The notes under the pieces: model-generated
The model's database searches: none
Told to the model about the DNA's origin: nothing
The model's input: only the letters and a program-made list of their open reading frames with translations
Position numbers and translations under genes: made by a program
Shown here: one piece after another, positions 22,280 to 35,644 of the stretch
Layout: the number at the start of each line of letters is the position of its first letter
How positions within the stretch are numbered: the stretch's first letter is position 1
Origin: Sequoia sempervirens
Taxonomy: Eukaryota; Streptophyta; Pinopsida; Cupressales; Cupressaceae
DNA: 64,000 bases
Assembly (NCBI GenBank): GCA_007258455.2
Contig: VDFB02047230.1
Coordinates: 154,057,797-154,121,796, forward strand
Direction: 5' to 3'

Positions 22280-23760
22280 GCTCTTGTGGATTCATTTGGG
22301 TTGAGGACCTTCCTAGGTTAGAGAAATCATGGCACTCATACCTAGGCATTCTTATGGTGAAAGGTAGTTGTTGACCTTCATTTGTTTCTTTGCTTGTAGT
22401 CATGTGAGGGACATAAAATTGGTATGTTGGGATGCAAATGTGATTAGATTTAGTGGTATACCTCTTAATTTTAATAATGTGGTTTTCTTGGGGATGATTT
22501 TTGTTGAAAACAAGGTGAAACTAAGCTGCAATATTAGTTTATGTATATGAATTCAAATCTGAAAATAAGATTACCAAATCAAATTATATGTATGTGATTG
22601 AAAATTCATCTCAATAGAAAAATCAACAAACAAAATAGGACAACAAATTTAAGTGGAGAAACCCTTTCAAGAAAAAAAAAATCCACATGAGAAAAGAGAG
22701 CAAGTATATTATTAATCTTCACAAAGGAGATATACCATAATAAACTTCACTACTGATCTATGAGAAATTTAGATGCACCCATACACTTTCAAATAACTCA
22801 ATATGAAGCTATCATCCCATGGTTCCAATATATAGAAGTTGTGGGAGGTAAAACCACAATGGTAAACCAACGTAAGAGATACTAAAACCACTTGTGAAAA
22901 CCCAAACCCTTTTTTTGGAAGACCAAGAGTCATGATAAAATATTAAATAATATGTCTAAGGCTTCAACATTGGCATCTAAACCATAGCTTTTTCAACTTC
23001 TTCCTTTCAGGATGCTCTGTTGACTTTTTGACTTCCAAATGGAACATCAATGGACACCTCTTTCCCTCCAAACTTGGGCACCCCACTCAAGACCTTTCAC
23101 ATTACAAACATGGATTCCTAGGAGGGATAATTTGTCCATAATCATGTGTAACCTTCACCAATTAAATCCTCCCTTGAAAATATAACTACAATAATGCCAA
23201 TATTTAGTGAATTTCTCTTATGTCTCCTGAAACACTTTCCAAGAAACATGGAGACAAATAAATGACATAGGTTTGTAACATTAATGTCATCTGACCTTAC
23301 AATTTTGTGGATGGGTGGCTATAGTTAATTTCCTTTCAACCATATTTAATATATTAATTAAGGTTATATTCATTTGGTATTGATTTCTTATGTTAGGCAG
23401 GTCGAGTTCTCAAGTTAAGAAGTGTGGATACAATCGATGCCTTTGGCTCTTCAAGAATTTGAAAACTTCAAATAGGCTATGTTCTCAAGAGAGCATTATG
23501 AGGTCTTTGCTTGTGATTTAAGATCTTGATTCAAGTTGTTGAAGGTTTGATTTATGATTCTAAATAGTATCTAGTGTCAATTTTATAGATGTTTAGGGGA
23601 TGTTGTGTTGTAAGCTTCTCCCTATCATGAGGTATGATGTTTGGTTTGATATATGGTGTTTAGGGTGAAGGATGTGACTTTTTATGTTTAAATATGGTGT
23701 GTGAAGGGTGTTTTTTTGTTTCCTCATTGTTTAGGGAGCTATATATATGTTTTGACCCAA
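22280..23760. other. Upstream flank of the Gypsy element, possibly its 5' LTR
   Basis: No gene is recognisable. The part next to 22271 should hold the 5' LTR if the primer binding site is correctly placed, but no matching second LTR near 13-14.7 kb could be aligned by eye. Confidence 0.35.
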
Positions 23761-23849
23761 AATTTTACTATTTAGTTTTTGAATGGGAAACAAAACCATT
23801 GAAAGATTAAATAGAACCACCTATTTGGAGACAAGACCTCTAAATGATA

Positions 23850-24375
23850 AATGAAATTTGGAACTAGAAGTTGGGTATGAAAAAACTGTCCAAACCTAAG
23901 GCAAGGTTTTCTAAACAAAGATTTGTGAATTTTAGACAAAATACTAAACAAAGAAGGACAACCCAAATGTAGGAAAAGGCCACCCAGATATAGACAAGAA
24001 TGGCTAAATAGAGATAGGAATATTTTGGACAAAATACTAAGAAAAATAGGATCACCCAAACACATGAAAAATCCACCCAAATAGAGACAAGGACACCTAA
24101 ATATACATAGGTGGGTTTTAGACAAATTAATGAGTAAAATAGGATCAACCAAACATAGGACAAGGCCACCCAAATAAAGAGAAGGCATCTAAATAGAGAT
24201 AGAACAAAATACTAAGAAAAATAGGACTACCCAAATGTAGGACACATTTGACCAAACATAGACAAGGCTGCTTAAACAAAGATAGGAAAAAATATTGAGC
24301 AAAAGAGGACCACCAAAACATAGAACAAGGATTCCCAAACAGAGATAAGGCCCCCTAACTAGAGAAAGGTTCTTA
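23850..24375. repeat. Degenerate minisatellite, unit about 81-100 bp
   Basis: The motif AAAATACTAAGAAAAATAGG and variants recur near 23938, 24038, 24124, 24207 and 24288, each followed by ACCCAAA.(A)TAGGACAAGG and CCACCCAAATAGAGA. On the minus strand a 138-codon open frame shows the same periodicity (CLYLGG.....LGDP...SILSKI). That frame is a by-product of the repeat and not evidence for a gene. Confidence 0.75.
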
Positions 24376-26630
24376 GATTGAGGCTTTTACAGAGAAAATT
24401 GGTTTATCAAAATAGGTGACATAAATGTCGAGATTGAATTAGACACATTGAATTGGGTGTAGATTTTAGCAAAAAGTTACTCAAAGGTGTTTTACAAACA
24501 GGAATACATGTTATTTAGACTTAGGGACTCTTGGATGTTTAGAAAAGCACTAGTATATAAAAAGAAGACATGCCAAACATGCTCACATCCCCTAAATTAT
24601 TCAAGTATGCATGTTTTTATAGTGTATTCTCACATTGGAAATCAATCCATTAATACTATCTACCTATGTATGGATAGCTAGGGTATGTAAGGTCATGCAT
24701 CACCAATACACCCATTATCTTGGAGGGAAATGTCTTTCCCAAGATTAATCTATCTCACCACATGAAAGTACTTGTGAGTAACTTCAAAGTATGATACACA
24801 TTTCTTAGACCACACTCAAAAATTACCAATGGTCTTAGGATTTTATTTACAATTTCACTAGAGGAGTCTCATGATTTAAGGGCCCATCTACAAACATAAT
24901 ATTAGGAGGGCCTCTCCTCTTCTCTTCAGCTCACAAGTTTTGGATGACTCATTTTTTAGGTACAATTTTCACTCTCTCCCTTTTCTATACCTTATCAAAA
25001 AATGAAGTTGAGGTCATCCTTTGGGGTGATAAAATCCCCAAGAAGTCCCCCTAAAAGGAAAGAGTCACTAGACACTTTTGATCTCCTAGATCACACAAAA
25101 CTTGAGGGGAGAGCATACATGTTACTAGTGCTCTTGGGTTTTAAAAAGCAAAAGAGAGTCTATAGGATTTTGATTCCCAAGATCACCCAAGGGTGTGAGG
25201 GGAGAGCATACATCCTATAATTTCTCAAAAAAATCACTCAAGTTCTTTTCCCCCTAATTTTATTAATGTACCTTAGAAGATTAGTGGAAAATAAAGCCTT
25301 GACTATTGGGGTTGCAAGAAAAATGTTAGTAGTTTCCTAAATTTTATTTGACTAGCATGTAAGCTACAAGATAAAACCTAATGATAAAAATAACAGTTAG
25401 TCAAATGTTAGTAGGCTAGTCCCTTAATAGAAATAAAATTTACAAGAAATCTATTAGGAACATAACTTCCTAAACATAGAGCAAAAGCCATCAAATAGAT
25501 ATATGCCAAAACTACAAATTAAAAGTTTTTACCTTGTTTTTATTGCATAAATAGATAACATGGCCACCTAAATAAGAAAAAGGACACCTAATTTGGTTCC
25601 TTACATAGAAAATGTAACTTGGTCAATTAAAGGTTAGTTTCTAGTGCTAGAAGGTGACTTGGGTAACATATGGACCTACGAAACCAAAAAATTTCAATAG
25701 TCAAAAAGTAAAAACTAATAAAATTAAGCTAATAAAACACGTTGCTAACTATTAAACAAGACCAACCCTTTATGCCACACGACTACCCAAATAGGTATAA
25801 GGCTACCTAAACATGAAATCTTGCACATAAGATAATTTTTATTATTATTCATAGGTTAGTTTTTACTGTTAAGAGGTAGTTTGGACATCATAAGTTCCTG
25901 CAAAACCAAGTTCAATTAGTAAACATATAACATTTCTTTGCAAAAATATAGGGCATACAATTTGAAAGAGTGAATGTAGACTCTTAACAACCTAATGATG
26001 AAGTTGCCAAAATGTAGTACATGGTTTCCCAACTGGGAACAAGGCCTCCTGACTAGGAACAAGTCCACCCAGTTGTGACCTGCACATGACAAAGCTAAAA
26101 AAACCAGTTTGATTAGTTACAAAAAAGGGTTGTAAGTCCCATTGGGCGTGCCAAAAATGTGTACATGCAATTTTGAGCCTAATAGAAAAACTAAAACTAT
26201 ATTAACCTACCATACTCAAAACACAAGAAACATTTATATTAGACAAGTTAGAAGATTTCACCATGCATAATATGCCAATAAAAACTATGCTAAATCCTCC
26301 AATTGCACTCAAGGAGTGTTTTTTCCCAATTTGATTTGGATGCATGATCAAAAATTGAAATCATATCATTGCATTCATGTGTGTTGTTGAAATGACTTGG
26401 GTTGAATTGATTTTATATAGTTCGGAAGGTTGTGGAGGAGAGACATGTGGTAGGGGAGTCTAACAACTTAGCCACCCCTTGAGGTTCCACTTGTCATTCC
26501 CATGCAAGACAATCACACTCCCATGTGATTTAGATTTACTCCAATTAAAAATTAATTATAATTATGGAATGAGTTTTAGAGTTTAGAAAATTAAATATAT
26601 TTACATGTTTTTTTTTTAAAGGCATGGTGG
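24376..26630. other. Diffuse continuation of the CCACCCAAATAG-type repeats
   Basis: Scattered relatives of the upstream repeat occur near 25560 (ACATGGCCACCTAAATAAG), 25790 and 26030-26070 (CAAGGCCTCCTGACTAGGAA). A 17-bp direct repeat GAGGGGAGAGCATACAT occurs near 25102 and 25197. No convincing gene was found. Confidence 0.4.
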
Positions 26631-26634
26631 GTAA

Positions 26635-27827
26635 TGTTAGGAAATGAATAATTATTGAATAATATTCATATGGCTTTGGGTGATGAAAGGAACAAATTAG
26701 GAAAATTAATTAAATAATTAAAAGTATTATTTAAGTTACAGTAGACACTCAAAATATCCTGATTGTTATCATACATTCGATTCTGATGAACTAACTTCGA
26801 TTTTTCCTTGATCATTTCTTTACTAACCAATTAATTTAATAATATTTATTTAATTAATTCATCAAAATTCCTCTTTGACTAAATAAATAAACTTTATTTA
26901 ATTAAATCCTAATGTTTCCTCTTTGATTAAATAAATCAACTTTATTTAATTAAATCCTAATGTTCTCTCTTTGATTAAATAAATCAAATTTATTTAATTA
27001 AATCCTAATGTTCTCTCTTGGATTTAATAAATTAACTTTATTTAATGTTCTTCATTTAATTGAATAAATCAAATTTATTTAATTAAATTACTAATTTCCC
27101 AACTATCCTCTCATTTGATTTAAATAAATCTAAATATCTAAATCAAATGTAAAATCAACTAATTCCATCTAAGTTAATTAAACACAAATTAATTAACTCC
27201 TAAATCCTCCATTCCTCTAGCTTTTTCAAGTTGTACATGTAAATCAATTTATTTGATTTATTAATTCCTCGTATTTTCATTCAAATATGGCATATCCTTG
27301 GAATATTCCACCTATTTGAATTCTCCCTCCCAAAGGACTTTTGTCCTCCAACTTGGCATTAAAATCTCTTACATGTCCTCTCCTTGAGCCAACTTGGCAT
27401 TAATTTCTCTTACATCCCTCCTTACACAAGTCACCTCTTCCAATTCAAACCCCACCTACATGCATTAAGCATGTACATTGTTCAAAATGTGCTCCACTCT
27501 CCTTCATTAGCATGTTGACAAGTGGCACAATGACAATGGTCCAATCTTTATTCCCGCATCCATCCTATTCTTCACTCTTCAATCCTTATTCCTTATAAAT
27601 AGAGGTCTTCTCTATTGATTAAGGATTTAGATTTTGACGCAAGGCTATTATCCACAAGTTTATGCAAGTTCATTCACATTTTCATCGAAGTCATCATAAA
27701 ATTCATCATCCATAGCTAGGTTATTGGCATTTTTCATCAAGGATCAATTAATCATCATCAAGCTTATCAAGGAACTTGGAAAGGGCTTCTTTCCACATCA
27801 AAGAAGCACCAATTCCCCTATGGGATG
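26635..27827 (+). repeat. Left part of LTR of element C (interrupted by element B)
   Basis: The sequence just before element B (ending GGATG at 27827) continues after it at 44356 and ends ...GTGTTCACA at 44527, immediately followed by a primer-binding-like TTTTGGTGCCCATCGTGGGG. This makes 27.8 kb and 44.4 kb two halves of one LTR. A TATA-like box (TTATAAATAGAGG, 27592-27604) fits an LTR promoter. The start at TGTTAGGAAATG (26635) is a guess. Confidence 0.55.
26860..27090. repeat. 48-bp AT-rich tandem repeat, about four copies
   Basis: TTTATTTAATTAAATCC recurs at 26893, 26941 and 26989, exactly 48 bp apart. Each copy contains CTCTTTGATTAAATAAATCAA and the short palindrome TTTAATTAAA. A decayed copy follows. 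It probably lies within the LTR of element C. Confidence 0.85.
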
Positions 27828-29091
27828 TGATGAGCTCAATTTTTGGTTAAATCTTGGGTAGATTTTATAGTTTATTTGCTGGAATTACCATGGACTTTTA
27901 ATCGTCAAATGTTAATATTTTGTATAATGTTTCCCTCAAACCGTTTGACATTAGGTTCATCCTATCCTTGTGGTATTCTAATGACAATTAACATATTATG
28001 TAAATTATCTATATTAATTTTGTGTGTGGTTGACGAGTGTTCTCTAAGGTGATTTTAGATGTGCAATTACTACGCGTACTAACTTTTCCATGCAGGACAT
28101 AATTGATGGATGCTAAGTGAAGAAAGGAAACTGACAGGTGATCATGTAGGAGAATCATCCAAGGAGTTAGTTGAAGGATGACAATGACAGATTCCCATGA
28201 TAGTCACTTGTAACTGCCTTGTATTTATGGCATTGAGCAATTGCGGGTGTTACTACAACATTGAGTCCACGGTTGGGCATGCATGTCTGACTGGATTCCC
28301 TGCAACTATAACCGCTCTGCCATTCTTTTCCCTGCTTTCCCTAAATGGCATCCTCTTAGTTAGTGGGAGTTCACCGCCATGTTTAGCTAGAAGAATAAAT
28401 ATAGATTTGAATCTTCTTCTTGAAGGTTCATAGATAGATTAATGAGTTCATAGGAATGGATGGTAGTTGAGGAGAAGTTCTAAATATTTGATTATTGTTG
28501 CAAGGATGATATTGATGTATTGAGCATATATAATTTTACATACAACCATGTTGTTACTCTTCTTATTTGATTTCTAATGAATGATATGGTAGTCTAAATC
28601 TGAGTATTTGAATTTTTGTTAGTCTTAGTGGATACTCATCCAAGGGGGCCCACTTGGTGAGTAATCCTTTCTTTAGAGTAATTAGTCTGGTCATTATTTT
28701 TTGTTTTGTACTTAGTTCAAAATCTGGTATTGACTGTTCCTACAGGGACTGGAAGTCCATTTTGTGTTTGTTCTTCTAGCCAAAGAAAACATAGTAGTTC
28801 CTTCCTGTTCGCCCAGATATTTATTTCTGTTATGCCTTTTAGTTGCTAGTTAATTCCTTATTTCCTTCCTACAATTTACTTTTAGTACTGTGTGCTTCTT
28901 AGCTATAGATTAGCAATGGCTACTTAGGAATTCCTAGTGCACATACAATGCCGACCCATTTCAAGTCTACGTCCCTGGGTTGACAAGTAAATGCACTTCC
29001 ATGATGATCAAATAGCTATCCAAGTTAGATGTCCAGTCTCTGAATTGTGGCCATAGAAGCCCAGTTATGAAATCATTGTAGAAGGCCAACA
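27828..29091 (+). repeat. 5' LTR of element B
   Basis: Partner of 43089-44350. It starts TGATGAGC and ends CCAACA. Many of the differences between the copies are C/T or G/A, as expected from methylated-cytosine decay. Confidence 0.88.
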
Positions 29092-29404
29092 TTTTTCACG
29101 TCATTGTCGGGGATGGTGTCAAGCTAGGAGGTTCTTCAAAGTCATTGATAGTTTCCCTATTATAGAATTTCTCTTGGGTATTCTCAAGCACCCTTTGCTT
29201 AGGTAGGTAATGATCCATTATTCTTTGTGTGAGCTTGTTGATGGCTGAAGTTGATACCATAACTAGTTGAGATCCTAAAACTGTTAGAACCAAAGAAGAC
29301 AAAGAGATATTTCCTCTCTTTTTGCTAGTGCATATCCTGAAGCCTCCACTTGAAGATCAAAATTAGGTTGATAGTCCTTTTCCCTGAGAACTCATCAAGA
29401 AGAC

Positions 29405-29940
29405 ATGGGTGATACGCTCCTAGTTGAGGATAACCCACTTTTCCAGGATGATAATCACACCATTGATGCTCCTGGGTTTGAGCCATTTTCCACCACTTTG
29501 AAAGAATGGTTTACAAGTCTAGGCAGATATACAATGAAAACTTGGGAAGACATAAGGACTAAGTTCCTTGAAAAATACAAGGAGTATTGTTGGGGCAGTG
29601 ATACAAAAGGAGGTGATGCTTTCAAGATGCCACAGAAAGAAGATGAGAGCTTGGAGGATTACATTTCAAGGTTTCTATCTTGCATATAGGAATCTCCATG
29701 CCATACACCCAATGAAGAAACTCAAAAGCTATTTTTCTTGAAGGGAATCAATGAGAGTTTCATTGATGCCTTGGAATTGATGGTAGAAAAAGATATCACT
29801 CAAGTTCCTTGGGAAGACATCAAAAAAGTATGTCAAGACTATACGAGAGAAAATTCAAAAGGAAAAAGGACTTGTCAATCTTCTATTAGTAAAGCTCTAA
29901 GAATGGAGAATACTGATTTATTGAAAGACTCCACATAGAA
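29405..29940 (+). pseudogene. Element B gag remnant
   Basis: MGDTLLVEDNPLFQ opens a 94-codon frame. It contains LKEWFTSLGRYTMKTWEDI and RTKFLEKYKEYCWGSD, then DESLEDYISRF, the usual gag-core layout (W...L....I..W......F...F......E.L.DY..RF). After a stop and frame change the gag resumes at 29738 with LFFLKGINESFIDALELM. The product would form the capsid-like particle. Confidence 0.75.
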
Positions 29941-30627
29941 TATTACAAATAATCTAGATACTCAACTGAACATACTTTAGGCCAAAGACTAACAAGAAGA
30001 GATAGAGGTAATGATGGCAGAATATTGCTCCCATTTTAGGAAAAAGAGGGAGGAATGTAGATGGAAAATGATGGTTGATGTTGACATCAAGATTCCAGTT
30101 GAAACTGAAGAAGAACAAGTTCACTATGATGTACAAAGGAAGCCCTGGGTTCTAAGACAAGGTATGTTACTAGATCTATTATCTTTTTCTAGGCCAAACC
30201 AGGCAGTCTGTTTCATGCAGCCATCTCAACAACCTGCATAATACCTCCATCTGTTAATACACACAAAATTATTTAGCTACAAGCTTAGCCCACACCCTAT
30301 CCAAATAACACACCACAACTACAATTGATATGCCTTGCTGGTTCAAACCAATTCTCTGCATATCCTGTGAGTGTAAGTGAAATTCATCTATGTTTAGGAA
30401 CTATTGAATCAATTCCTTCCACACCTATTATCATTGAGCTACCTATGGAAGAGGGACAAGAGCCTCTGCATGGTCCTGTTCAGCCAATAATACTTGAACC
30501 AGAGTTACCATTTCCTCAGGAACAGGAAATTGCCAAGCACAAGGAAAGCAAGGAAGATGCAAATTTTGATCTCATGAGTCATCCAAAGCATATATGTGTC
30601 TAGACACCCCTATTTCAGACCATAAGG

Positions 30628-31115
30628 ATGTTCCTAGCTATACCTAGCAGGATAATTAAGGGAGCATGTTTCAAGAAGCTGGGGAGGATAATGAAGCACT
30701 TGATGAGACAACTTACCATGCTTGGAAAAGTGACCATTCTCAAGTACAATAATCCAGGTACCCTTGTAGTAGCAGTTGCTATCCATGGGATTCAAATAGA
30801 TATTTTTCAAAGTAACTTGAAGATAGTCATCAATACAATGACTTGGCACATCTTGCAGTAGCTAAACATTGAATGTACAAGGCCTACTTCTACTATCCCG
30901 CAACTTATTAATAGTTCTACTATGAGGCCTAATGGTCTTCTAAGCTCTTGGAGGTATCTAGCAGACCTCATTATTTTCTCTTTATGGCCACATGTTGATG
31001 AGGAATCGAGGAAAGTTAACTCAACGATGCAGCTCACGGTGCTAGTTACCCATCCTGAAGATAATCTTCCCACATCCACTCTGCCTATAGAAACACTTCC
31101 TACAACAAGGAGCAT
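30628..31115 (+). pseudogene. Element B aspartic-protease-like remnant
   Basis: The peptides IVINTMTWHILQ, LNIECTRPTSTIPQLINSS and TMRPNGLLSSWRYLADLII resemble the region just after the catalytic D of retroelement proteases (VNVMT...L..L.....P....L.MAD.....PLG.......). The catalytic DSG/DTG triad is not seen. Frames change at least once. Confidence 0.5.
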
Positions 31116-31341
31116 ATTTCATACCATGTTTCCATATGGACTCAAACAATTAAAAAAGTCTCATCAGCATGCATCTGCATGGGAATATTGTGACATGAAG
31201 GAACTAGATCTTGAGTCCTGCATCCATTGGATCTACATTAGAACCAATAGCCAGTTAGTAGAATGATCTCCACAAGAAATCAACTCTATATTGACAAAAA
31301 ATGTCAAAATTAAGCTATAGAAATTAATAGATAGCTAGTGG

Positions 31342-31761
31342 ATGTCTTTGTTAGTAACCATGGCAAAGAAAGTAGGAAAGCAACGAGTTTGTACTCTCCT
31401 AACAAAAGATGTTGGATGGACAAAGGACTGTTATAGGATAGCTCTGACCTATGTTCTTGTTTTGATCATGCAGCCAGATGCCTTGGACAAAGTGAGAAGG
31501 GTAGCTTTGAACCACATTGAAATAGCGCAAAGTCAAAAAATGAGATGGCATGATTGGGAGAACGAATTTCATCCAAGTGACTGGGTATTGGCAGATAACC
31601 CCAAGTATCAAGATAATGCAGGAAAGTTGTGGGTGGAACCATTTGACATTTTTGAAGACTCCCCCAAGGAAGCTAATCAGTTCACTGCCATCTACCTTGA
31701 TGGATTTAAGTTAACTGAACAAGCCTCCAGGGGCAGGATCCTACAACAAATTACCCAATGA
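31342..31761 (+). pseudogene. Element B integrase C-terminal remnant
   Basis: A 139-codon frame contains ALDKVRRVALNHIEIAQSQK, MRWHDWEN, PSDWVLADNPKYQDNAGKLW and EPFDIFEDSPKEANQFTAIY. This corresponds to the integrase tail of plant Gypsy elements (LDE.R..A..H...AQ...K..HD......PGD.VL......GKL...W.GP..I). RT, RNase H and the catalytic integrase core that should precede it are missing, so an internal deletion has removed most of pol. Confidence 0.68.
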
Positions 31762-32385
31762 TCAATACACAAACTTCTTGTAGTCGGAAGTGGTGGACCT
31801 AACATTCCACCTTCTGGATAAATTAAGGTACATATTTTCTATAATAAAGATTTCCACCTTAGTGGAAATCCATTTCTTCACCCATATGTACCATTCTCCT
31901 CTCTCTTCCATCATTTCATTTCACCTCACTCCGCTCCACTTCACTCTCATTAATTGCTCAATCATTTCTAAAAAAGGAAAATTGGTACTTTTTCTCCACG
32001 ATCTTTGTAATTGCATCCTTCACACGCTCAGGTATGTATGCAATAATTCTCATCTTTTAATTACCTTTTGAGCACATTTATTTAATCATCACACATTATT
32101 ATAGGTAATCACGTGATATGTCATTATTCCCTGTCAAGTCATCACTCCTTTCCCACATATATTGATAACTGTCCAAAATTAGGTTGGGGGAGAATAAAAA
32201 ATGCAAATAAACTCCTTGTGCATCAAATCAAAATCAGATTATGTCAGGAAATTTAAACGAGTCGATTTGAAAAAAATATAGCTCGCATGTGTGAAGTGAT
32301 GTCAACTGAGCTGCCAATTCTTTCCATTATCACTTGCATTTATCACCCTTTCCTTGCCTTAATTGCCTTGTCACACAAGTATAAA

Positions 32386-33640
32386 ATGGTAAAAAGTAGA
32401 AACCAAGGAGGAAATTTACTTGGCACTAGCAGTAAAAATTTAGCAGTAAGGTGGTGGTCTTCAGAACAAAAGTTGCAGAAAAAGGGAATTTTACTGGGTA
32501 AAGGTAATTTCAAATCATGGGGGGTGGTTTAATTCAGAATGAGCCCTCAGTCCATGACACATTGTTGCAAGATGTGCAATGTCTAGTAGAATTCCAACAC
32601 TGTGGTTGGTTTGATTATTTCACACAATTAGATGGCTTTGATGAGGGTGTTGCACTTGAATTTTCCCATACATTCTCAGAAGGTAAAGCCATGGTGAAGG
32701 GGTTAGAAGTGGTGGCTACTGAAGAAAGAATTGTAGAAATTTTAGGGTTACCTTTTGATGGAAAACCATACCCTGCCTCTAAGGACGCTAGGTCGGCAGA
32801 GCAGAATTCATAGTGCATGATGACCCACCAATTAGCATTGATAAGCAGGGTGTGAAAAGAATGTCTCTACTTGAATTGTGGAAGTAGGCAGTTGTACATA
32901 TTATTAGGTATATCACCTATGAGGGATGACTATCCAATTTTCATTTTGTACACTTTAATCTCTTGAGCCACCTGAGGTACAAAAGGAGAATGAATGTGCC
33001 CAATGTCTTATACAATCTCCTCTCCATTATGGCAATTGGGACCAAGAAAGGTAGGGATAATTCTATCTCTCACCACTGCTTGATAAAATTGTTAGTTAAG
33101 AAATATTTGCATGAAACATGTGTCTGGAATGTCTTGGGAGGATTTTATTCAAGTTAATCAAAATTATCGTCAAGAGGAATTTTTCACTTTGCAACATTTC
33201 CCACTCAAGGCTATACCTCAATTCCATAGGTCTAGCAGAAGATTAGGTATATCAAAGCCACCCCTGATGCTTCAAACTCTAGTGTTGGTCCTAACATAAA
33301 TCCTCATGTAGTAGACAAAGCCATAGATATTAGTTCCTCTGATGCTGAACACTTAGAAAGAGCAAGCTCTTCATCTGAGTTTGATGACAATGTTCCCCTG
33401 CAAACCCTAATCAGAACTAGGGCACAAACAAAAGAAGATGAAACAAGGAAAGAAGGAGAAAAAGGCCAAACTCAGCTTGTGGAAAAAGAGGTGCTAAGTG
33501 CTTGAAAAAGGAAAGCTGGCCCTATTCATCCTATAGCCAAGGGAAAACGTATAAGCACCTCTAGGGGGTTGAAGCCCACTAAGCCAATTTCTTGCACACC
33601 TTCACAAGGAAGCTAGGGGCATAATGGGATATCACATGTG
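32386..33640 (+). pseudogene. Element B second gene, 5' half (split by element A)
   Basis: Several frames encode a protein block: FDYFTQLDGFDEGVALEFSH, GLEVVATEERIVEILGLPFD, then LLELWKEAVVHIIRYITYEG, NFHFVHFNLLSHLRYKRRMN and SHHCLIKLLVKKYL. This layout recalls the putative plant transposon protein encoded downstream of integrase in several plant retroelements. Its function is unknown. Stops and shifts interrupt it, and the insertion of element A at 33656 separates it from its 3' half at 41674-43062. Confidence 0.55.
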
Positions 33641-33655
33641 GATACTGAAGCTCCA

Positions 33656-35644
33656 TGAAATATGCTAACCAATTTTTTCAATGAGTTAACACACATAACC
33701 AGCACTTAATCAACTCGGTTAGCGTTAGCTCCAAATAGAAAACTGAACTTGAAATGAACTCACACCAAGAATGCACACTCAATCCCAATGAGAGATAGGT
33801 GTTGTCATATGGCGGAGGAGCTAAATGAAAATACTTGAAAGAAAACTACTCAACGTCAAGAATGTGCACTCAAGATCCCACTGAGGGCGAGGTGCTAACA
33901 TATGACGGAGTGTTGAATTGAAAACTAGAAACTGATAAGCGGATAACCAGCCATGAAAAACATTTCCACACTACCACCAAACAATGGGGGGAAAAGATTA
34001 CAATTAAAAAAATTCATCCGCTGCGGTGGGCATCCACAAAGTTGTGGGGATTCTCCACTATGAAAGTGGGTACAAGAGTGTTACAAATCAGAATATCCAC
34101 GCTGGCGGTAAACCATCCAGGGGTAATTTAATGACAAAACAATAAGTAATTGCAGAATTGGAAATGGTTGGATTAGTAATGCTTAATCTCAACCTTTACA
34201 AATTAAACTCTGCAGAACACAAATTACAATGATAGCAAGTGAACCTTAGAAAAAGAAGTATGAATTCTTACAATCATATAACACTCCAAAACTGAAGTAT
34301 AAGACCAAAAACTGAGAATTATAACAGTCTGATATAAAAATTAGAATTATGGAAATTCAAACCAGCTACAGAGAAAATCAATGAAATGTTCATAACTCAC
34401 TTAATTCATCTCCGAATTGAATGCCGTCTTTTGCTGTGTCTTCTTAGAAGGTAGGCGAACATTTTTTGATCATCAAACAACAACCAAATAGCAGCTTTAT
34501 TTCTGGCACAAATCCCAATGCTTCCTTGAATGGTACGACCTTGAGCAAGGGCGATTTTGACAAGTAAAAATCATAAACTCAAAACTAAAATATGAAACTC
34601 TACAAAGATGGTCGCCTTGGGTGTAGGAATGGATTGGAAAAGTACCCACAAGCAAATTAAATTCATTCCAAAAGCTGTATGCAAAAACCACTTTCAGCTA
34701 TGACTGTATCAGCAACTTCAAAATTGGAAATTTCATCAAAATCTTCAACTATTGAGCTCAATCTGCTAGTCTGATTTGAGAAGCAACAAATAACCAACTA
34801 GGTGTTGTATTTCAAACACGAAATTGGATTGGAACTAGGAGGCAAGCATCCCTCGAAGTAATAAACAAGTTGTCATTTCGACAACATAATATTAGCATAA
34901 AAATATTTGATAATCAGCTCTTCAAATAGCAGCAATATATAAGCTTTTGTTGGCAAATGAAGCAACAAGAACTCTTCAAATTCCAAGAAGTTGAATCACT
35001 TCAACTTCCAAAAGGGACGCCACCTTTTTGCCTTTTACTTTTTGAAATAATAAAATATCATTCAACTTCCCCTTTAGGCATCCATTTCATATTGCAACAA
35101 TAAAGCATTTATTAAATAATTAAATGCTCACTTGACCCCTTTATGTCCCCTTCTTTAAAACAACTTGAAGTCATCAAGCCTAGGCGTGGGGTACAACTTC
35201 AAGACATGAAAATTGACTAAGTCTGAAACTCAGTCCAAGGAGATAACCAAAAATAAAGCCCAAGCTGCAATTGATGAATTGTTAAAAATAGCAAACTGAC
35301 AAATGCCAAACTGAACCAAGTTGATGATGATGCTTCTGCCAAAAATGAACTTACTAAAAATAGCAAATGCCAAAAATAGTAAGTTAACTTCAAAACCACC
35401 AGAAAGCCAAACTGAACACTGAACTGCAAAGGATTGAATTGCTGCTAGATAGATACTGCCAAAAGATAGACTTGCTAAAAATAGCAAACTGCTATAAATA
35501 GTAAGTCTGCACAACAACCTTTGAATGCCAATTGAACAAAATCTGAAAGAGGAAACCCTAGTTTTCTATTTCAGCTTAGCCTACGGATTTCCGAAATAGG
35601 CTAAATCCAAAAGAAGAGTGTATGGCCAAAATGGGGACATTACA
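33656..35644 (-). repeat. 3' LTR of element A
   Basis: 1989 bp, paired with 39680-41668. AATAAA-type polyadenylation signals can be read on the minus strand near 35110. The first bases of this LTR also supply the stop codon of the internal gene. Confidence 0.93.

Noticed and set aside
23772..24188. 138-codon minus frame with repeated CLYLGG...SILSKI
   Set aside because: It follows the period of a degenerate minisatellite and has no homology that I recognise.
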